The notes beneath the pieces are model-generated. The model saw only the letters and a list, made by a program, of their open reading frames with translations, did not search any database and was not told where the DNA came from. This document shows, in pieces, positions 36,601 to 46,739 of a stretch of 64,000 nucleotides of DNA. The DNA is taken from NCBI GenBank assembly GCA_037903475.1, contig JBAJFG010000442.1:521001-585000 (forward strand), read 5' to 3'. Position 1 is the stretch's first letter. The number at the start of each line of letters is the position of its first letter. Source of the DNA: Ancylostoma caninum (lineage: Eukaryota > Nematoda > Chromadorea > Rhabditida > Ancylostomatidae). The translations under genes were made by a program, and so were the position numbers.

Positions 36601-39600
36601 TGGAATACCAGCAACGAGAAATATATGATTGTCATTGAGCTACCAATGCGGTCATATCGCCTATCAATTTAAAAGTCATATCGCCTCATTGACTTGTGTT
36701 TACTGAAGAAGGCGAAGGACTGTTGTAACATCCATGGTCGGCGGAGCATGTTGAAGACGAGAAATAAGAGGAATGGGAGGTCTTATACTTTACGCTATTC
36801 ATGTTCTTTGTCCTCTTCAGGGATAATATCCCCATCTCCGAACTTTTTGGGGACAGCTCCATTCTGAAGAAGGCTTCCAAACTGAATAACAAGCGGACGG
36901 CCCTTGATTACCTCGAGTTATCGTTTTGTCAAGATTGTAAATTTTCTCGGTATGAAATGTAACGAGAAGGCACACATTTTGGTTAAGTGAAAATCTTGAG
37001 ATCTTCAACCAGCAATGAGAAACATTGTTCTATGCGCTGTTGCACCGCTTGTTTTTACCCGTTTAAAGCTAATGGCCAGGACACTCCCTGTTTTGACTCT
37101 TCTCCTCTTTTCCCGAACTGTTTTTTCGTCTCAGCGCCGGCACGTTTTTAGTCTGCGGAGCATCAACGATCTCTCAAGCGACATTTGATGCAACAGCCTT
37201 CGTCGGTCCTGCTTTTTCCCAAGAATCGGGCAGAGAAGAATTAAGGAATTCGTCCCGAAGGAAATCTTGTCTTGCGACGGTAAAAAAGCAGGCGAAGAAG
37301 AGAATTAGTTTCTCTGAAGATTTGGTATCTACGTACTACTATGAGAGCGATTCTCACATCGTTTGGCAAGAAGATCAAGCGGCTGCGGTAACAAGCGAAG
37401 AAATGCGATATCGGAGCCAGACTTGTCAGGATTTGCAATGGAATGCTGTGAGTTAGTTAGATGTTGCCGAGACTGATAAGCACGGCATTGGTCGATTCAA
37501 TGTTCACGATGGATTGGTATCACATCGTCAATCTGTGATTGGGCTGCTTATATCCACTGTTAAACTCGTACTTGTTAGCAAAGTTGCTGTTTTCGGAAAT
37601 GTTGTTAATTTCTTTCAAAGAAACATTTTAGGAGTACGAGTCTATGCAAGTGGATCCATATGAGGGAACGCAACCCACCACATTAAAAGGTACTTATGTG
37701 TCAGTAACATTGCCAAAACGATGCTTTATTATGACTTTTGCAGCATATGGATAAATTCGTAAACCTTCAGCGTGCTTCCCTTTCTAGCGTGCATAGCTTG
37801 GTTTGAATAAGGGTCTGCCACACTCTACAACACCTGAGTGAAGCTCATTACCTGGATAACCCTTTGCTCACTTAACCTTTTGCCCACTATGCTTAGTTTG
37901 ATAGTACAAATGAAGCACTGACGGTGTTATTTAGATCGGATTCCAAAACGAAAAGACATGGCAGTAAGAGATGTGAGTGTTGGTCTCAGCATGAAGCGGA
38001 GACGGTGCAAACATAGTACACGACGTGTGTTGATGACATGCCTGTACATTTACTTGTTAGCTATTTTTCATGAGGTGTCTTATCACTGTACTCGGGTATC
38101 CGATCAGTTAACTTTGAGTGACATTTGAGCGGATGGGGTCCGCTCTTAGAGCGACACCTCTCTGTATCATTACATCCATTGGTAATCTTATCACAATAGT
38201 TACACACCGAGTCAGCTTCGCCCATTTCCATCTGCATAAAAGAGACCCTTATTGCACATTGTACTCGTTCCTATACCCAGCTTTGTGCAATATTCATCTG
38301 ATCCTATTCGCCTACCCGATCGCTTGCTCGCAACGAAGACGTGTCCATTCATCGAAACCACGGTTGAGGAACAACCTTCAGTTTTTCGGCCTAGATGATC
38401 CTCATTTTTGACCCCATTCTACAGAGCTGTGGCGATAGCAAGTGTTTCTGTAGTTGCTGGTACACCTACTTTTCAAATTTTACTTATGGGATCGATAGTA
38501 TGCTCATAGAATGTCTTGTGGATGTTTCGCAGTCTCACTACTCCATTTTTAGGTGATGTGGATTCTCGTCGTGCTTATCCCCTACATTCATTCACTCCTG
38601 CTATGGTAAGTGCTTCTGACGTCACTTTCTGACACTCATCTCTCGCGCGAACATCTCCGCTGGGGAAGGAATGGGTGTGAGGTTGATAGGACTGATCCAT
38701 CGCAGTGTGAGGGACGCACTGGCGTTGGAAGCGAAGCAAAAGAATGCTATGCATTTCACTGGTGGGGAACATCCTGCACAATAGGTCAAACTTTTTTTCT
38801 GTGATGAGGACGGAAGGACAAAAGATAGTGAGCGTACGACTTTGTTGATATCGCGTCCCAACCATGTTGTACTCCTTTTGGGTATGTTTTGGCAGGCCAC
38901 ACTCTCCTCTTGATGTGTCCAAACTGACTCCTCTTATTTAATACTAGTTTGGCCGTCCGGCTGACGTCGGACTTCCAGACTTTTCCTAATGCTCCGTTCG
39001 CTCGCATGACTTTCTCCTTTTTTCATCCTAACGAACGCAGCCATACCACTTATAATGCGTTCCACATCCTTTCCATTGTTTTTCTTCATGCGCAACTAGA
39101 CCTATCAAAAAGGATTAACCGAGTTTCTTGCGGCAATTTTATCTTTTGCTTAACTGAAATAGTTATTGAACTATATAAAACAGTATGACCGATTAAACCC
39201 GGAATGATCACAGGAAATGTTTTATCATCCTTTGTATCGCGGTGATCCGCGAGTCCGTACTTTGTAGTTAGTAGAATTCTTCGTCATCACTTATCATGCG
39301 CCTTCATCTTTCTAAACAACAAGTTTTGCATTCATGTTTATAAACACTGTAGACTTGTTCAATATAAAAACAGCTGTACCAAGATTCTGGGTGTGTGTAT
39401 GTGCTTATCAATAAACCTGGTTGCGACTGTGGATACAACTCATTTATGGTGCATCGGGCGGGAGTTATTGAACTATATAAAACAGTATGACCGATTAAAC
39501 CTGGAATGATCACAGGAAATGCTTTATCATTCTTTGTTTGTTGTAACTGGTTAAATGATAAGAGCCAGTTTAAACGTATAAGAGACGAGGGTGCGGTGTG

Positions 39601-42600
39601 TTCATAAACATATGAGAGGAGAAGAACGCGAGAAGGGATGTAAGGAGGAGGGATTTACACGGATTGCATACTAATCATTGTTGAGATCTGACTTCTAGTT
39701 TTTTTTTTTTAACCATTGGTTTTAGGCGCCAGCGAACCGATTGGGCAAAAATGCATCTGACTCATGTCATTTCCTCAGTATTGAACAGCGGCGCATCCTT
39801 CCTCCGTCGATCTCCACATTTTCGGACTCTCCGCCACTTTTGGGCATTGCTGCACCCTTATCACACCGCTGGAGCCAACTCCAGGCGTTTCCCCACTTTC
39901 GAACGCCGACGCATCCTTATCACACCGTTGGAGCCAACTACAGGCGTTTCCCCATTTTTGGACGCCGGTGCACCCTTATCACACCGTTGGACCCAACTCC
40001 AGTTGTTTCCTCTCTTGCGGACGCCGGCGCACCCCTACCGCAACAATCGACCCGGTGTAGAACATTTTCTTCACTCTAGGCCACGCCCCTGAATTTCGTT
40101 TCACACACACAAACAAACGAGCAAACAAACACACACACACATACACAGAGTAAGCCCCTTATTATAAGTCATGATCGTGATAGTAGACTGGCTAAAATGA
40201 ACCGTTTCTCGGAGGCATTTTATCGTGCGTCGGAGTCTGTTGCGATCGGAGAAGAGAGGATGCGTATAGGTCATTGTCGGACTCCCGTCGAATTGCGACG
40301 AAGACGCCTATTTTTTTCCTTAGTCGGAACTATTTGTCCGCGAACTTGGAGTTCGACTTAGCATCGGAGCCGTAGTCGCTGTGATGTGGCGTTAGATCCT
40401 TAAACGGAAAAGGCGAGGTGGGACACTACCTTCAAGATCCACTTCATCTTGCCTTCTATGCAAGGAAGGCAAGATGAAGTGGAGTCCCGGCTTGGCTCAT
40501 GAGGCGCGCTGGCCGCTCCCTCCAATTGTCTGAGTGATTTCGAAAAGTCATCGCGTTCCACACAAAGTTATCTGGTTCACGCTTTCTCAGACACTGGATG
40601 CGTGCGAGCGGCGGCACATTCCGCCGATACACGGGTGATTTTAGGAACTCTTTTCGCCCTTTTTCCATGTTTGGACTAGCGTCTGAGGGATAATGTAGCA
40701 GTACAACGTCATTAACACATAACGGACAATACGACCCACCGGTGGGTCGTACGGGAAGTTACGTAGAGGACAATACGACCCACCGGTGGGTCGTATCCGT
40801 TTTATCCCTTTTTGTCAAGTGGAGCTCCCCCAAATTCTGCTCCTTGGGGTTATTCTACCCGCTGAACACCGAAATGGCATCCATTTTGTACAGTAACTGC
40901 GGTACTGTAGGATTACTGTAGTCATACTGTAGATACTGTTGATGTATGTTCTCACAGCATCTACAGCAAATTTGAAATTTGGGGTGACTTGACGTGCTGA
41001 ACATGAATACCCCATCAGTCGTGCACCGTAGAGCAGTACTCTGAGGCTACTGTAGCGTTATCGTATGGTTACTGAAGATATACTGTAGATGCATTTTATT
41101 CACCAAATTCAGTGAAACTTTGGCAAGTGGGGTTATTTGACATGCTGAGCACGAAATTGGCATTCATTTTGTACCGTAGCGCAGTACTGTAGGGTTACTG
41201 TAGGCATGCTGCGGATGCATTTTGTTCACCAAATTCAATGAAACTTTGGCAAGTGGGATTATTAGACATGCTGAACGCGAATTTGAGATCCATATTCAAG
41301 ATAGGTGCCATATTCGAGATCAGAGTGTAAAATAACTCCAATTTCGGGCAAATTCTGATGCAAAATCTTTCCCACAGTTCCTACAGTATGATTGCAGTAA
41401 CCCCTCAGTGATGCGATACACTAGACAATGGATATCATGTTCTTAATCAGTATCTAAAATAACCCTCCTGTGCAAATTTTGGTTGAATTCTGATAGAAAA
41501 AGATCTTTCTACAGTTTCTACAGTATACATACAGTAACACTACAGAAGTGTTTTACCAAGTGAAATAGATAGCATATTTGTGATCAGCATGTCAAATATG
41601 CCCTAATTCTCGCAGCTCCGGTGAGAAACAAGCGCAAACTCGCTTTGGTCCAAAGTGGCCCTGAGCGGAAAGTCTGCGTTGTCGCGAATGTGTTAAGAGT
41701 AATGAAGCGATTTATTGCTAAACAATTTTAAACTTTTCTGGTAATAAACTAACATTTGATGATGATAGCTTTTGGATCAGGGAACTTTAAGTTCTGCATA
41801 TCTCTGAAGACAATGAGATCATGTTTTCACCAACTGCATTAGAAGAGAAATGAGCAGAGAAGAAATGAGGATCGCAAGTGATTCCTACAAAACAGGATGC
41901 CCCTGTTCACGCCGTTTTAGAGATTCGCCAATTATTTCCGTAGTTCTAGTAGCTAGCTCATGAATGTAGCTGTAGCGAAGCTCAAAAATACACACATATA
42001 AACTGCTATGGCGCAAATGTGATGCTCGAAATCGCATATGAAGTCAATTTTTTGAGTACAGTTGCTAAAGTCGGAAGTTTGTTTGGCAATAAATCATGTC
42101 ATTCCTTTTAATAAGACTGTTTTGTTACATTATTTATCACGAACACTAGTATAAGCTATGAAAATGGCAAGAAACCCATTATGGAGCGGCCAATCAACCT
42201 ACTCTTATAAGCACGATGCGCGATTGAGCGAGCGACGGGACCCTGAGCGGCGAGCGGCGGTCCTCGAAGCAGCGAGTGGCGTGCCATTACCCGCGCATCG
42301 GCGAGATGTGCGGCCACTCGCACGCACTGAGTGTCTGAGTTGGTGTCTCCGAAGAGCTCATGCTACCTCGCATTAAACGTTTCCCTCGCTGTGTGCTTAT
42401 GTTAGAGATATGGAAATGATCCTGCATTGATGCTCAGGTTCAAAATATGTCGTGGTTTCAGTCCTTTTCTCCTGTGTGAAAGTCGCAGGGACGCAGCCTG
42501 AAGTTGCTCCAATAATTGACAGCAATCCTCATGTTCTTCCTTCTCCAGCTAAGGTGTTCATGCATTCAGTTCAGGCACTTCCTGAACACAGTTCATATAG

Positions 42601-42840
42601 TTTCGTTCAGAGACGGATCTAATCTCTCAAAGGAAGTAGTTTTGAGATGCATCTATAAGAATTACTTGGAGACTAGAAGAATATTGATGTGATTGCATTG
42701 TTCAGATTAAGCAAGAAGTGGTTGAAGATGACGATATTGTGATACTGTTCAGCGGGAAAACGGAGGTTTGTTGCATTTATCTTTTGTAATATGGGCAAGA
42801 CATTCCCTACAAAATATTATTATTGTTAATATTATTATTT

Positions 42841-42877
<37 letters not shown>

Positions 42878-42921
42878 TATTATTATTATTATTATTATTA
42901 CTGTTATTATCATTATTATTA

Positions 42922-42962
<41 letters not shown>

Positions 42963-43783
42963 GTTGTTATTATTATTATAATATTATTATTATTACTATT
43001 ACTAGGTATGTGAAAAAGTTTCCGCCCTCTAGCGATGAGTGGTTATATCGTTAGCTATCCTTGCAAATACTCAGTAAATCCTACTTCATTTTGTTGCTTT
43101 GACATCTGTCAATAACATTTAGTACATACTTGTTTCGATTTATATCAACATCACCGTGTTTTATGGCGATAATCAAGCCGATATTTGAGCCAAGTAAGGT
43201 GCGCCAAAAAGAGCATTAATAAAAGGAACGTTATCCGCTGCCAGCAAAAATGTTTTCGACACATATAAGACGGGTGAGTAGGTCGTTCTTCTACTGCAGG
43301 AGTTGAGAAAGGTCCCCTATTGAGATCCTGTTCCCATTACCAGAACGCGTCTTGCCAACTTTAGAGGCTGCAGTTATAGTCCATCGGAGTCCGACCCTGT
43401 CGGATCACAAAAGATGCATATCGATCTTCGTCGATAGATACAGATAATGATCAACAAGTATCTTTTGTTATCCGACCGGATCGGACTCCGATGCACTATA
43501 AATGTAATTAGTGCAACCATGACTAGGCTGACCCGGCTGACCTGGCTTAACCCAAGACGAAAGATTAGCCAGGGACCTTGGGGCGTTCGGTTAGGGGGGA
43601 CTTTAAGGTATGGGGTCAACCATTGATTGTGATCCTCAAATGATTAAACCGAGACCACTTCTGGATACCACATTCAGCAAGGTCGAAATACTCCGTTATT
43701 GTTGTGACTAACAAACTAAAAAGTGGTAATCGATCTCTTTTCAGTATATTGAGGAACTTCGTAACAGATCTGGGTCAGCATAG
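30675..43783 (+). CDS. Unrecognised disordered, probably nuclear protein with C-terminal SUMO-type motifs
   Basis: Gene model joined by splice phase; no family recognised. Exons: 30675-30694, 31725-31873, 32458-32552, 32615-33177, 33818-33848, 35437-35689, 36384-about 36475, 37632-37689, 38553-38605, 39726-39777, 42489 (or 42462)-42553, 42706-42765, 43745-43783 (TAG). This gives about 510-520 aa. The N terminus (MRGWERSSWAHDVVRMAAVA) and exon 3 (YREAMREQRMVARLING) look folded or helical. The long exon 4 is disordered, rich in Ser, Pro, Lys and Arg, with basic clusters (KSFKRRD-like, PAKKLREEP) that could be nuclear localisation signals. The end carries IKQEVVEDDDIVILFSG: a psi-K-x-E sumoylation consensus beside an acidic SUMO-interaction-like motif. 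Exon 7 borders are the least certain: acceptor AAAAG is weak and three donors keep frame. Role inferred only: a nuclear or chromatin-associated factor. Confidence 0.72.
30995..31440. mobile_element. GC-rich fold-back element in intron 1
   Basis: About 445 bp with inverted arms. TGCCACCGCACCCCCCGCCATG, CGTCCTGCTGGC and GACAAAAGTGCCG on the left mirror the complement of CGGACTTTTGCC, AGCAGGACGCTACGCG and GCGGTGCGGCGGCAGGGCA on the right. The inside repeats GTGCGAGCGGGCC, CCCGGTAGAGCGGG and GCAGCCATGTCGCG in both orientations. Its composition is far more GC-rich than the host intron. Long open frames in several frames here are by-products of the repeat. Confidence 0.78.
31454..31597. mobile_element. 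TA-flanked MITE, CAGTCTTTCTC family, copy 2
   Basis: Same 144 bp length as copy 1, with ends CAGTCCTTCTCAAAAATACT and the complement of AGAATTTTTGAGAAAGACTG. It is flanked by GTA on both sides (31451-31453 and 31598-31600), which contains the TA target. It sits in intron 1, directly beside the GC-rich fold-back. Confidence 0.85.
33206..33330 (+). repeat. Fragment of the AGGGYAATTTATACT MITE family
   Basis: GGGTGATTTATACTAGGTGC followed by GCGTGCATCGGACGCAGGC resembles the left end of 28069-28295, just after the exon 4 donor. The open frame of exon 4 reads through into this fragment, so that longer frame overstates the exon. Confidence 0.45.
33386..33652. mobile_element. hAT-type MITE, CAGTGGCGG family, short copy
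   Basis: A 267 bp element with ends CAGTGGCGGGGGCGC and the complement of GACTTTCTGCGTCCACCACTG. It is flanked by 8 bp that match at six positions (CCGTGTAG and CCGTGTTA), the target size of hAT transposons. The interior is AT-rich (CTTGTATTGGTTTATTTTTA) and is shared with the larger copy at 55914-58301. It lies in intron 4 of the nuclear protein gene. Confidence 0.82.
33849..35436 (+). other. Intron 5 of the nuclear protein gene, with hairpin and oligo-G runs
   Basis: This 1.6 kb intron holds oligo-G runs near 34109 and 35038. An imperfect hairpin at 34581-34727 has arms of about 17 bp, ATGGCATCCTTCGTTTT and its complement, followed by a second less perfect pairing. No further exon is needed for frame. 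Confidence 0.5.
38606..39725 (+). other. Intron 9 of the nuclear protein gene
   Basis: It holds a 75 bp direct duplication (39161-39235 and 39463-39537, offset 302 bp) and otherwise no recognisable element or exon. Confidence 0.45.
39161..39538 (+). repeat. Near-identical 75 bp direct repeat, 302 bp apart
   Basis: Both copies begin AGTTATTGAACTATATAAAA and continue through CAGTATGACCGATTAAAC, GGAATGATCACAGGAAATG and TTTATCAT. Only about three differences are seen. The intervening 227 bp is unrelated. This looks like a recent local duplication. Confidence 0.85.
39793..40087 (+). repeat. 59 bp minisatellite next to exon 10
   Basis: GCAYCCTT starts at 39793, 39852, 39911, 39970 and 40029, exactly 59 bp apart each time. 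The middle units read ATCACACCGTTGGAGCCAAC, CAGGCGTTTCCCC and GACGCC. Because 59 is not a multiple of three, the array cycles frames and gives two long overlapping open frames that are not genes. It begins 15 bp after the exon 10 donor. Confidence 0.88.
40438..40483. repeat. Perfect 19 bp stem hairpin
   Basis: TCCACTTCATCTTGCCTTC (40438-40456), an 8-base loop TATGCAAG, and the exact complement GAAGGCAAGATGAAGTGGA (40465-40483). It lies inside intron 10 on the coding strand. Confidence 0.9.
40730..40795. repeat. Two perfect 22 bp palindromes, 44 bp apart
   Basis: TACGACCCACC followed by GGTGGGTCGTA occurs at 40730-40751 and again at 40774-40795. Each copy is a perfect palindrome and each is preceded by GGACAA. 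Confidence 0.95.
40880..41545 (+). repeat. CTGTAG/ACTGTAG interspersed array
   Basis: The words TACTGTAG, GTACTGTAGGGTTACTGTAG-like and CTACAGTAT recur many times, interspersed with a longer unit (CACCAAATTCAGTGAAACTT, GGCAAGTGGGATTATT and TGCTGAACACGAAATTGGCAT) present at about 41100-41170 and 41220-41290 and, more diverged, at 40840-40990. It is an irregular tandem array with a unit of about 120-170 bp. Confidence 0.7.
41700..42460 (+). other. Remainder of intron 10
   Basis: No further exon is needed for frame. A GC-richer patch at 42195-42330 yields a chance frame. A word ending GCGAATGTGTTAA at about 41683-41695 belongs to the dispersed family listed at 26465 and 49100. Confidence 0.4.
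42819..43005 (+). repeat. ATT trinucleotide microsatellite
   Basis: About 187 bp of nearly pure ATT repeats with rare GTT, ATC and ACT variants, in the last intron of the nuclear protein gene. It gives an artificial poly-isoleucine frame. Confidence 0.97.
43375..43500. mobile_element. 126 bp hairpin MITE, TATAGTSCATCGGAGTCCGA ends
   Basis: Left end TATAGTCCATCGGAGTCCGA and right end (complement) TATAGTGCATCGGAGTCCGA pair over about 35 bp, continuing through GTCGGATMACAAAAGAT, so the whole element folds into a hairpin. It lies in the last intron of the nuclear protein gene. The superfamily is not assigned; TA may be the target. Confidence 0.82.
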
Positions 43784-45990
43784 AAGATGCTCAGCTCATT
43801 GCCAGGATCTCAGCTCTTATATCGTTTTTATATTGCAAACATGTATTTTTTAGAACTTGTTTTCATGAGAAGCTGGTTTTTATAGTGAGTTGTTGTGTGA
43901 CACTGGTTTTAGTTGAATAACTGAATCTCATTGCTGCTAGTTTCTCTTTCTTCTTTGAATTCCTTTATATTGAGGTACATAGATTCGACTTCGTTGTCGA
44001 CGAATATTGATTTTGCATGTTTTATATGTGTAGGTCTATTCATTGTGTGCTAGCAATTCTATAAAGATGGCACTTACAGTAATACTTCCTGCAACCTTGT
44101 AGATGTCAAATTATTATCCCAGAAAAGCAAAGCGTTGTTCTTTCTATAGCGTTTAAAGTGAGATTCACCCGTGTGGTGTATGTCATCTTGCCGTGGAAAA
44201 ATTGTATGTGCAAATTAGGTTGTTAAGCCACGTAATATATCTAGTCTAAAATGATCAGTATTCTTTGTGTGATCGATCTTAAAGCAGTGACATTAATGAA
44301 GATTAGAGGCGCTTAGGTTCAGCCTCTATATAAGATCGGTGCTAAGTCGTGTGTGTCGTCTTTGAATGAGTGGGACTGTTTACTTTCTGTTCCCTCCTTT
44401 GCAGGCATGATTCGCTGTTTGACTCTGGAGGAATCTGTGCTCTATTAAGATGTTCATACCATATGCGAGGAGTGCTAAGCAGTGTAATTCTGAAGATCTT
44501 ACAATTGCCTTCCTTAGCTTGCATGACTCATTAAGGGACCATGGAAATTTGAATAAACTGTTGGTTGGAGTGTGATTATTTGCTAGTCTGTCTGTCTTAG
44601 TCATCACTATCGTAATTAAAGGTGCTCTCCAGCAATTTCTTTGTGTTAGACTTTTGACACCAGGATTTTATGTATTGCCATCGTGCCAACACCACTCAAA
44701 GTATAATAAGCGAAAGAATACAGAGGGACATTATATTGTGCGTTACCCAGTTCAAATTTATACCATACAACGAAATAGATCTCAAGCCAACATATTTTTG
44801 GCGAATCTGGCCTAAACAGGCGCAGAAATTCAAATGAAGTAGAACTCTCATAGAAGAGAGGTGGCGTGCTTAACGGAGATCAACAATAGGATTTGGAGCG
44901 CTTTCACTCGCTGCGCGAGAAAGATGTTTTTGGAAAAAGGACAGCTCCCCCCTAACAACTGAAATACGCCGATTCCCAACGTCAATGGTGTCAGTTCTAT
45001 GCGGATAATAAACTTGGCCGTAGCTGGTTAACACATTTGAGACCTTCCAAATGCGATGCCCACGTCAGGTTCTCGGAATAACGACTGCGAACCACATCCG
45101 AGATGAGATCATCCGTGACATTTGTGGACATAGGCCAAGGCGAGTTTGATCTGATTATACTAAGGTAAGTAAATACATCGTATTACTGCAGATCGTCAAG
45201 TGTGGAAGCATGTTGTTCAGGCAATTCATTCTCCGGCTTCCAGACATCAGCTAGAAGTGGAGTAAGTAGTATGAACAGCATGATTTTTTGCCCTGCTCAT
45301 CAAAGGCGACCAATTTAAAAGGTACTGTTTATGATGGACTGCACTGAATGGCAGAACATTTTGTAGATTTGATACACCTAGATTCGTCTGGAGCGTTTGA
45401 CATGGTGTGCCTTCTTAAACAGCTAGCAAAATTATGAGTGGTTGGCATTGGTGAAGGAATTCCTTACTAGCTCTGATCTTTGGATGAACTAAACAGTGTG
45501 TCGAATTGACTGGCGAGTGGTGCTCGCTTTACTCAGAAACTCCGAGCGCCACGATAGCGTTGGCGGCTGAGTTGTGGCTGCTGGTCGACCGTTAATGGGC
45601 GACCGGCTCGCCACAAATGGTAGACTGCTCGGCCGGTGGATTTATCAATCGGTCATCGTTGCGTCTGGAGAGACGTGGGTAACTTTCAGTTTTTGTGTTG
45701 TTAATGATCAGTTGCGAACAAACTCTACCTGGCCTTACATTCTCTTTGATGAAATTCGATTATTGAAAAAAAGCTAGAAATGCCAAGGGTTGTCTATTTG
45801 TTCCTTTTATATATCTGGATGACATACTAATTGTACCCTATAAAGAAGAAAAACATATCGATACCCTACTTAGATAAGTATCTACAAATAACTTGAAAAG
45901 TTAATAATGGCTACACTTTATAATGAAATCGTTCTATAAGGTGCACATGACCTTATTATAACATCATGTTAGAAAAACAACACATGGGAT
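43784..45990. other. Intergenic and 3' region of the nuclear protein gene
   Basis: No canonical AATAAA is obvious just after the stop codon. The word TATATAAGATCGGTGC at about 44326 also occurs at about 24069. GTGTCGAATTGACTGGCG at about 45498 resembles GTGTCAAATTGATTGGCG at 15183 in the isomerase intron. No gene is recognised. Confidence 0.4.
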
Positions 45991-45995
45991 GTGGT

Positions 45996-46511
45996 GTTTG
46001 CCCGATGAGCTTGTCCGCGCAGAACCTAATAGGGCAAACCGCAGCGCGACCAGATAAACCGCTACGAAATCAGGCAAAGAGCTAGATGTTCGTCGGGATC
46101 TGTTTTAAGGCTCCTATTATAGTTACGAGATGCATTTTAGCCAAAAAACCTATTCATTGTACATATCAGACACAAATTCTTGAATGAAACCTCATTCAAA
46201 ACTGTAAGCAGAAGAAATGGAAAACAAGTAATACTCGTTTTGGATGATAGCACGCATTTCAAATTACCCATTTGCTTTCGTCTTTACTTTGACTACTTCC
46301 TGTTTTGAGCGGCTATTTCTCTCACGCTTTGCTCTTATCCCCTCTAGTCACCGCTTAATTCGACTTCGATTCACAAAAATGTGAATTTTACCGCTGCAGC
46401 TTTTTGCTCGGCCAAGCATGTAGCTCTCCGCCCGTTTTCGTAACGGTTTGCCCAATCGAGCAGCGGTTTGCCTGGCTAGGCCCCTCCTCTGGACATGCCC
46501 ATCGGGCAAAC
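45996..46511. mobile_element. 516 bp fold-back element, GTTTGCCCGATG ends
   Basis: Arms of about 110 bp are inverted copies: GTTTGCCCGATG, GGGCAAACCGC, CGCTACGAAA and GAGCTAGATG on the left against the complement on the right (GTTTGCCCGATG, GGCAAACCGCTGCTCGATTG, CCGTTACGAAA, GAGCTACATG). The spacer of about 300 bp is AT-rich and non-coding. A short word, GCAAACCGC, is repeated inside each arm. Confidence 0.8.
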
Positions 46512-46661
46512 AGCTCGACACCGTGACAGGGTGGTGATTACTAGAACAATACACATCAGGAAAGAAGTTCGAAGTTACTGCGAGATCAAACACAAATACT
46601 AACAATCTCATCAAATAGTGTTGTGGGAGTCTTGGCCATTGTCTTGTCCAAATACACAGTA

Positions 46662-46735
46662 GATAAGGTGGTTCAGTGGTAGAATGCTCGCCTGCCAAGC
46701 GGGCGGCCCGGGTTCTATTCCCGGCCGATGCACCA
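46662..46735 (+). pseudogene. tRNA-Gly(GCC) pseudogene with an encoded CCA end
   Basis: From 46667 the sequence is a near-perfect tRNA-Gly: D-arm TGGTTCAGTGGTAGAAT, anticodon arm CTCGCCTGCCAAGCGGG with anticodon GCC, T-arm CCGGGTTCTATTCCCGG, 3' acceptor strand CCGATGC, then A. The 5' acceptor strand (GATAAGG) cannot pair with CCGATGC except at its last two bases, and the T-loop has T in place of the usual purine after TTC. CCA follows the discriminator base at 46733-46735. In eukaryotic tRNA genes CCA is not encoded, so this copy looks derived from a mature tRNA and is probably a retro-pseudogene or SINE head. Confidence 0.8.
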
Positions 46736-46739
46736 AAAC

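Noticed and set aside
39741..40092. Two overlapping 112-113 codon proteins
   Set aside because: They are translations of the 59 bp minisatellite in two frames. Only the first part, 39726-39777, is used as an exon.
42768..43013. An 81-codon isoleucine-rich membrane-like protein
   Set aside because: It is the translation of the ATT microsatellite.
46662..46735. A functional tRNA-Gly gene
   Set aside because: The 5' acceptor strand cannot pair with the 3' strand, the T-loop is altered, and CCA is encoded, which is unlike a working nematode tRNA gene.
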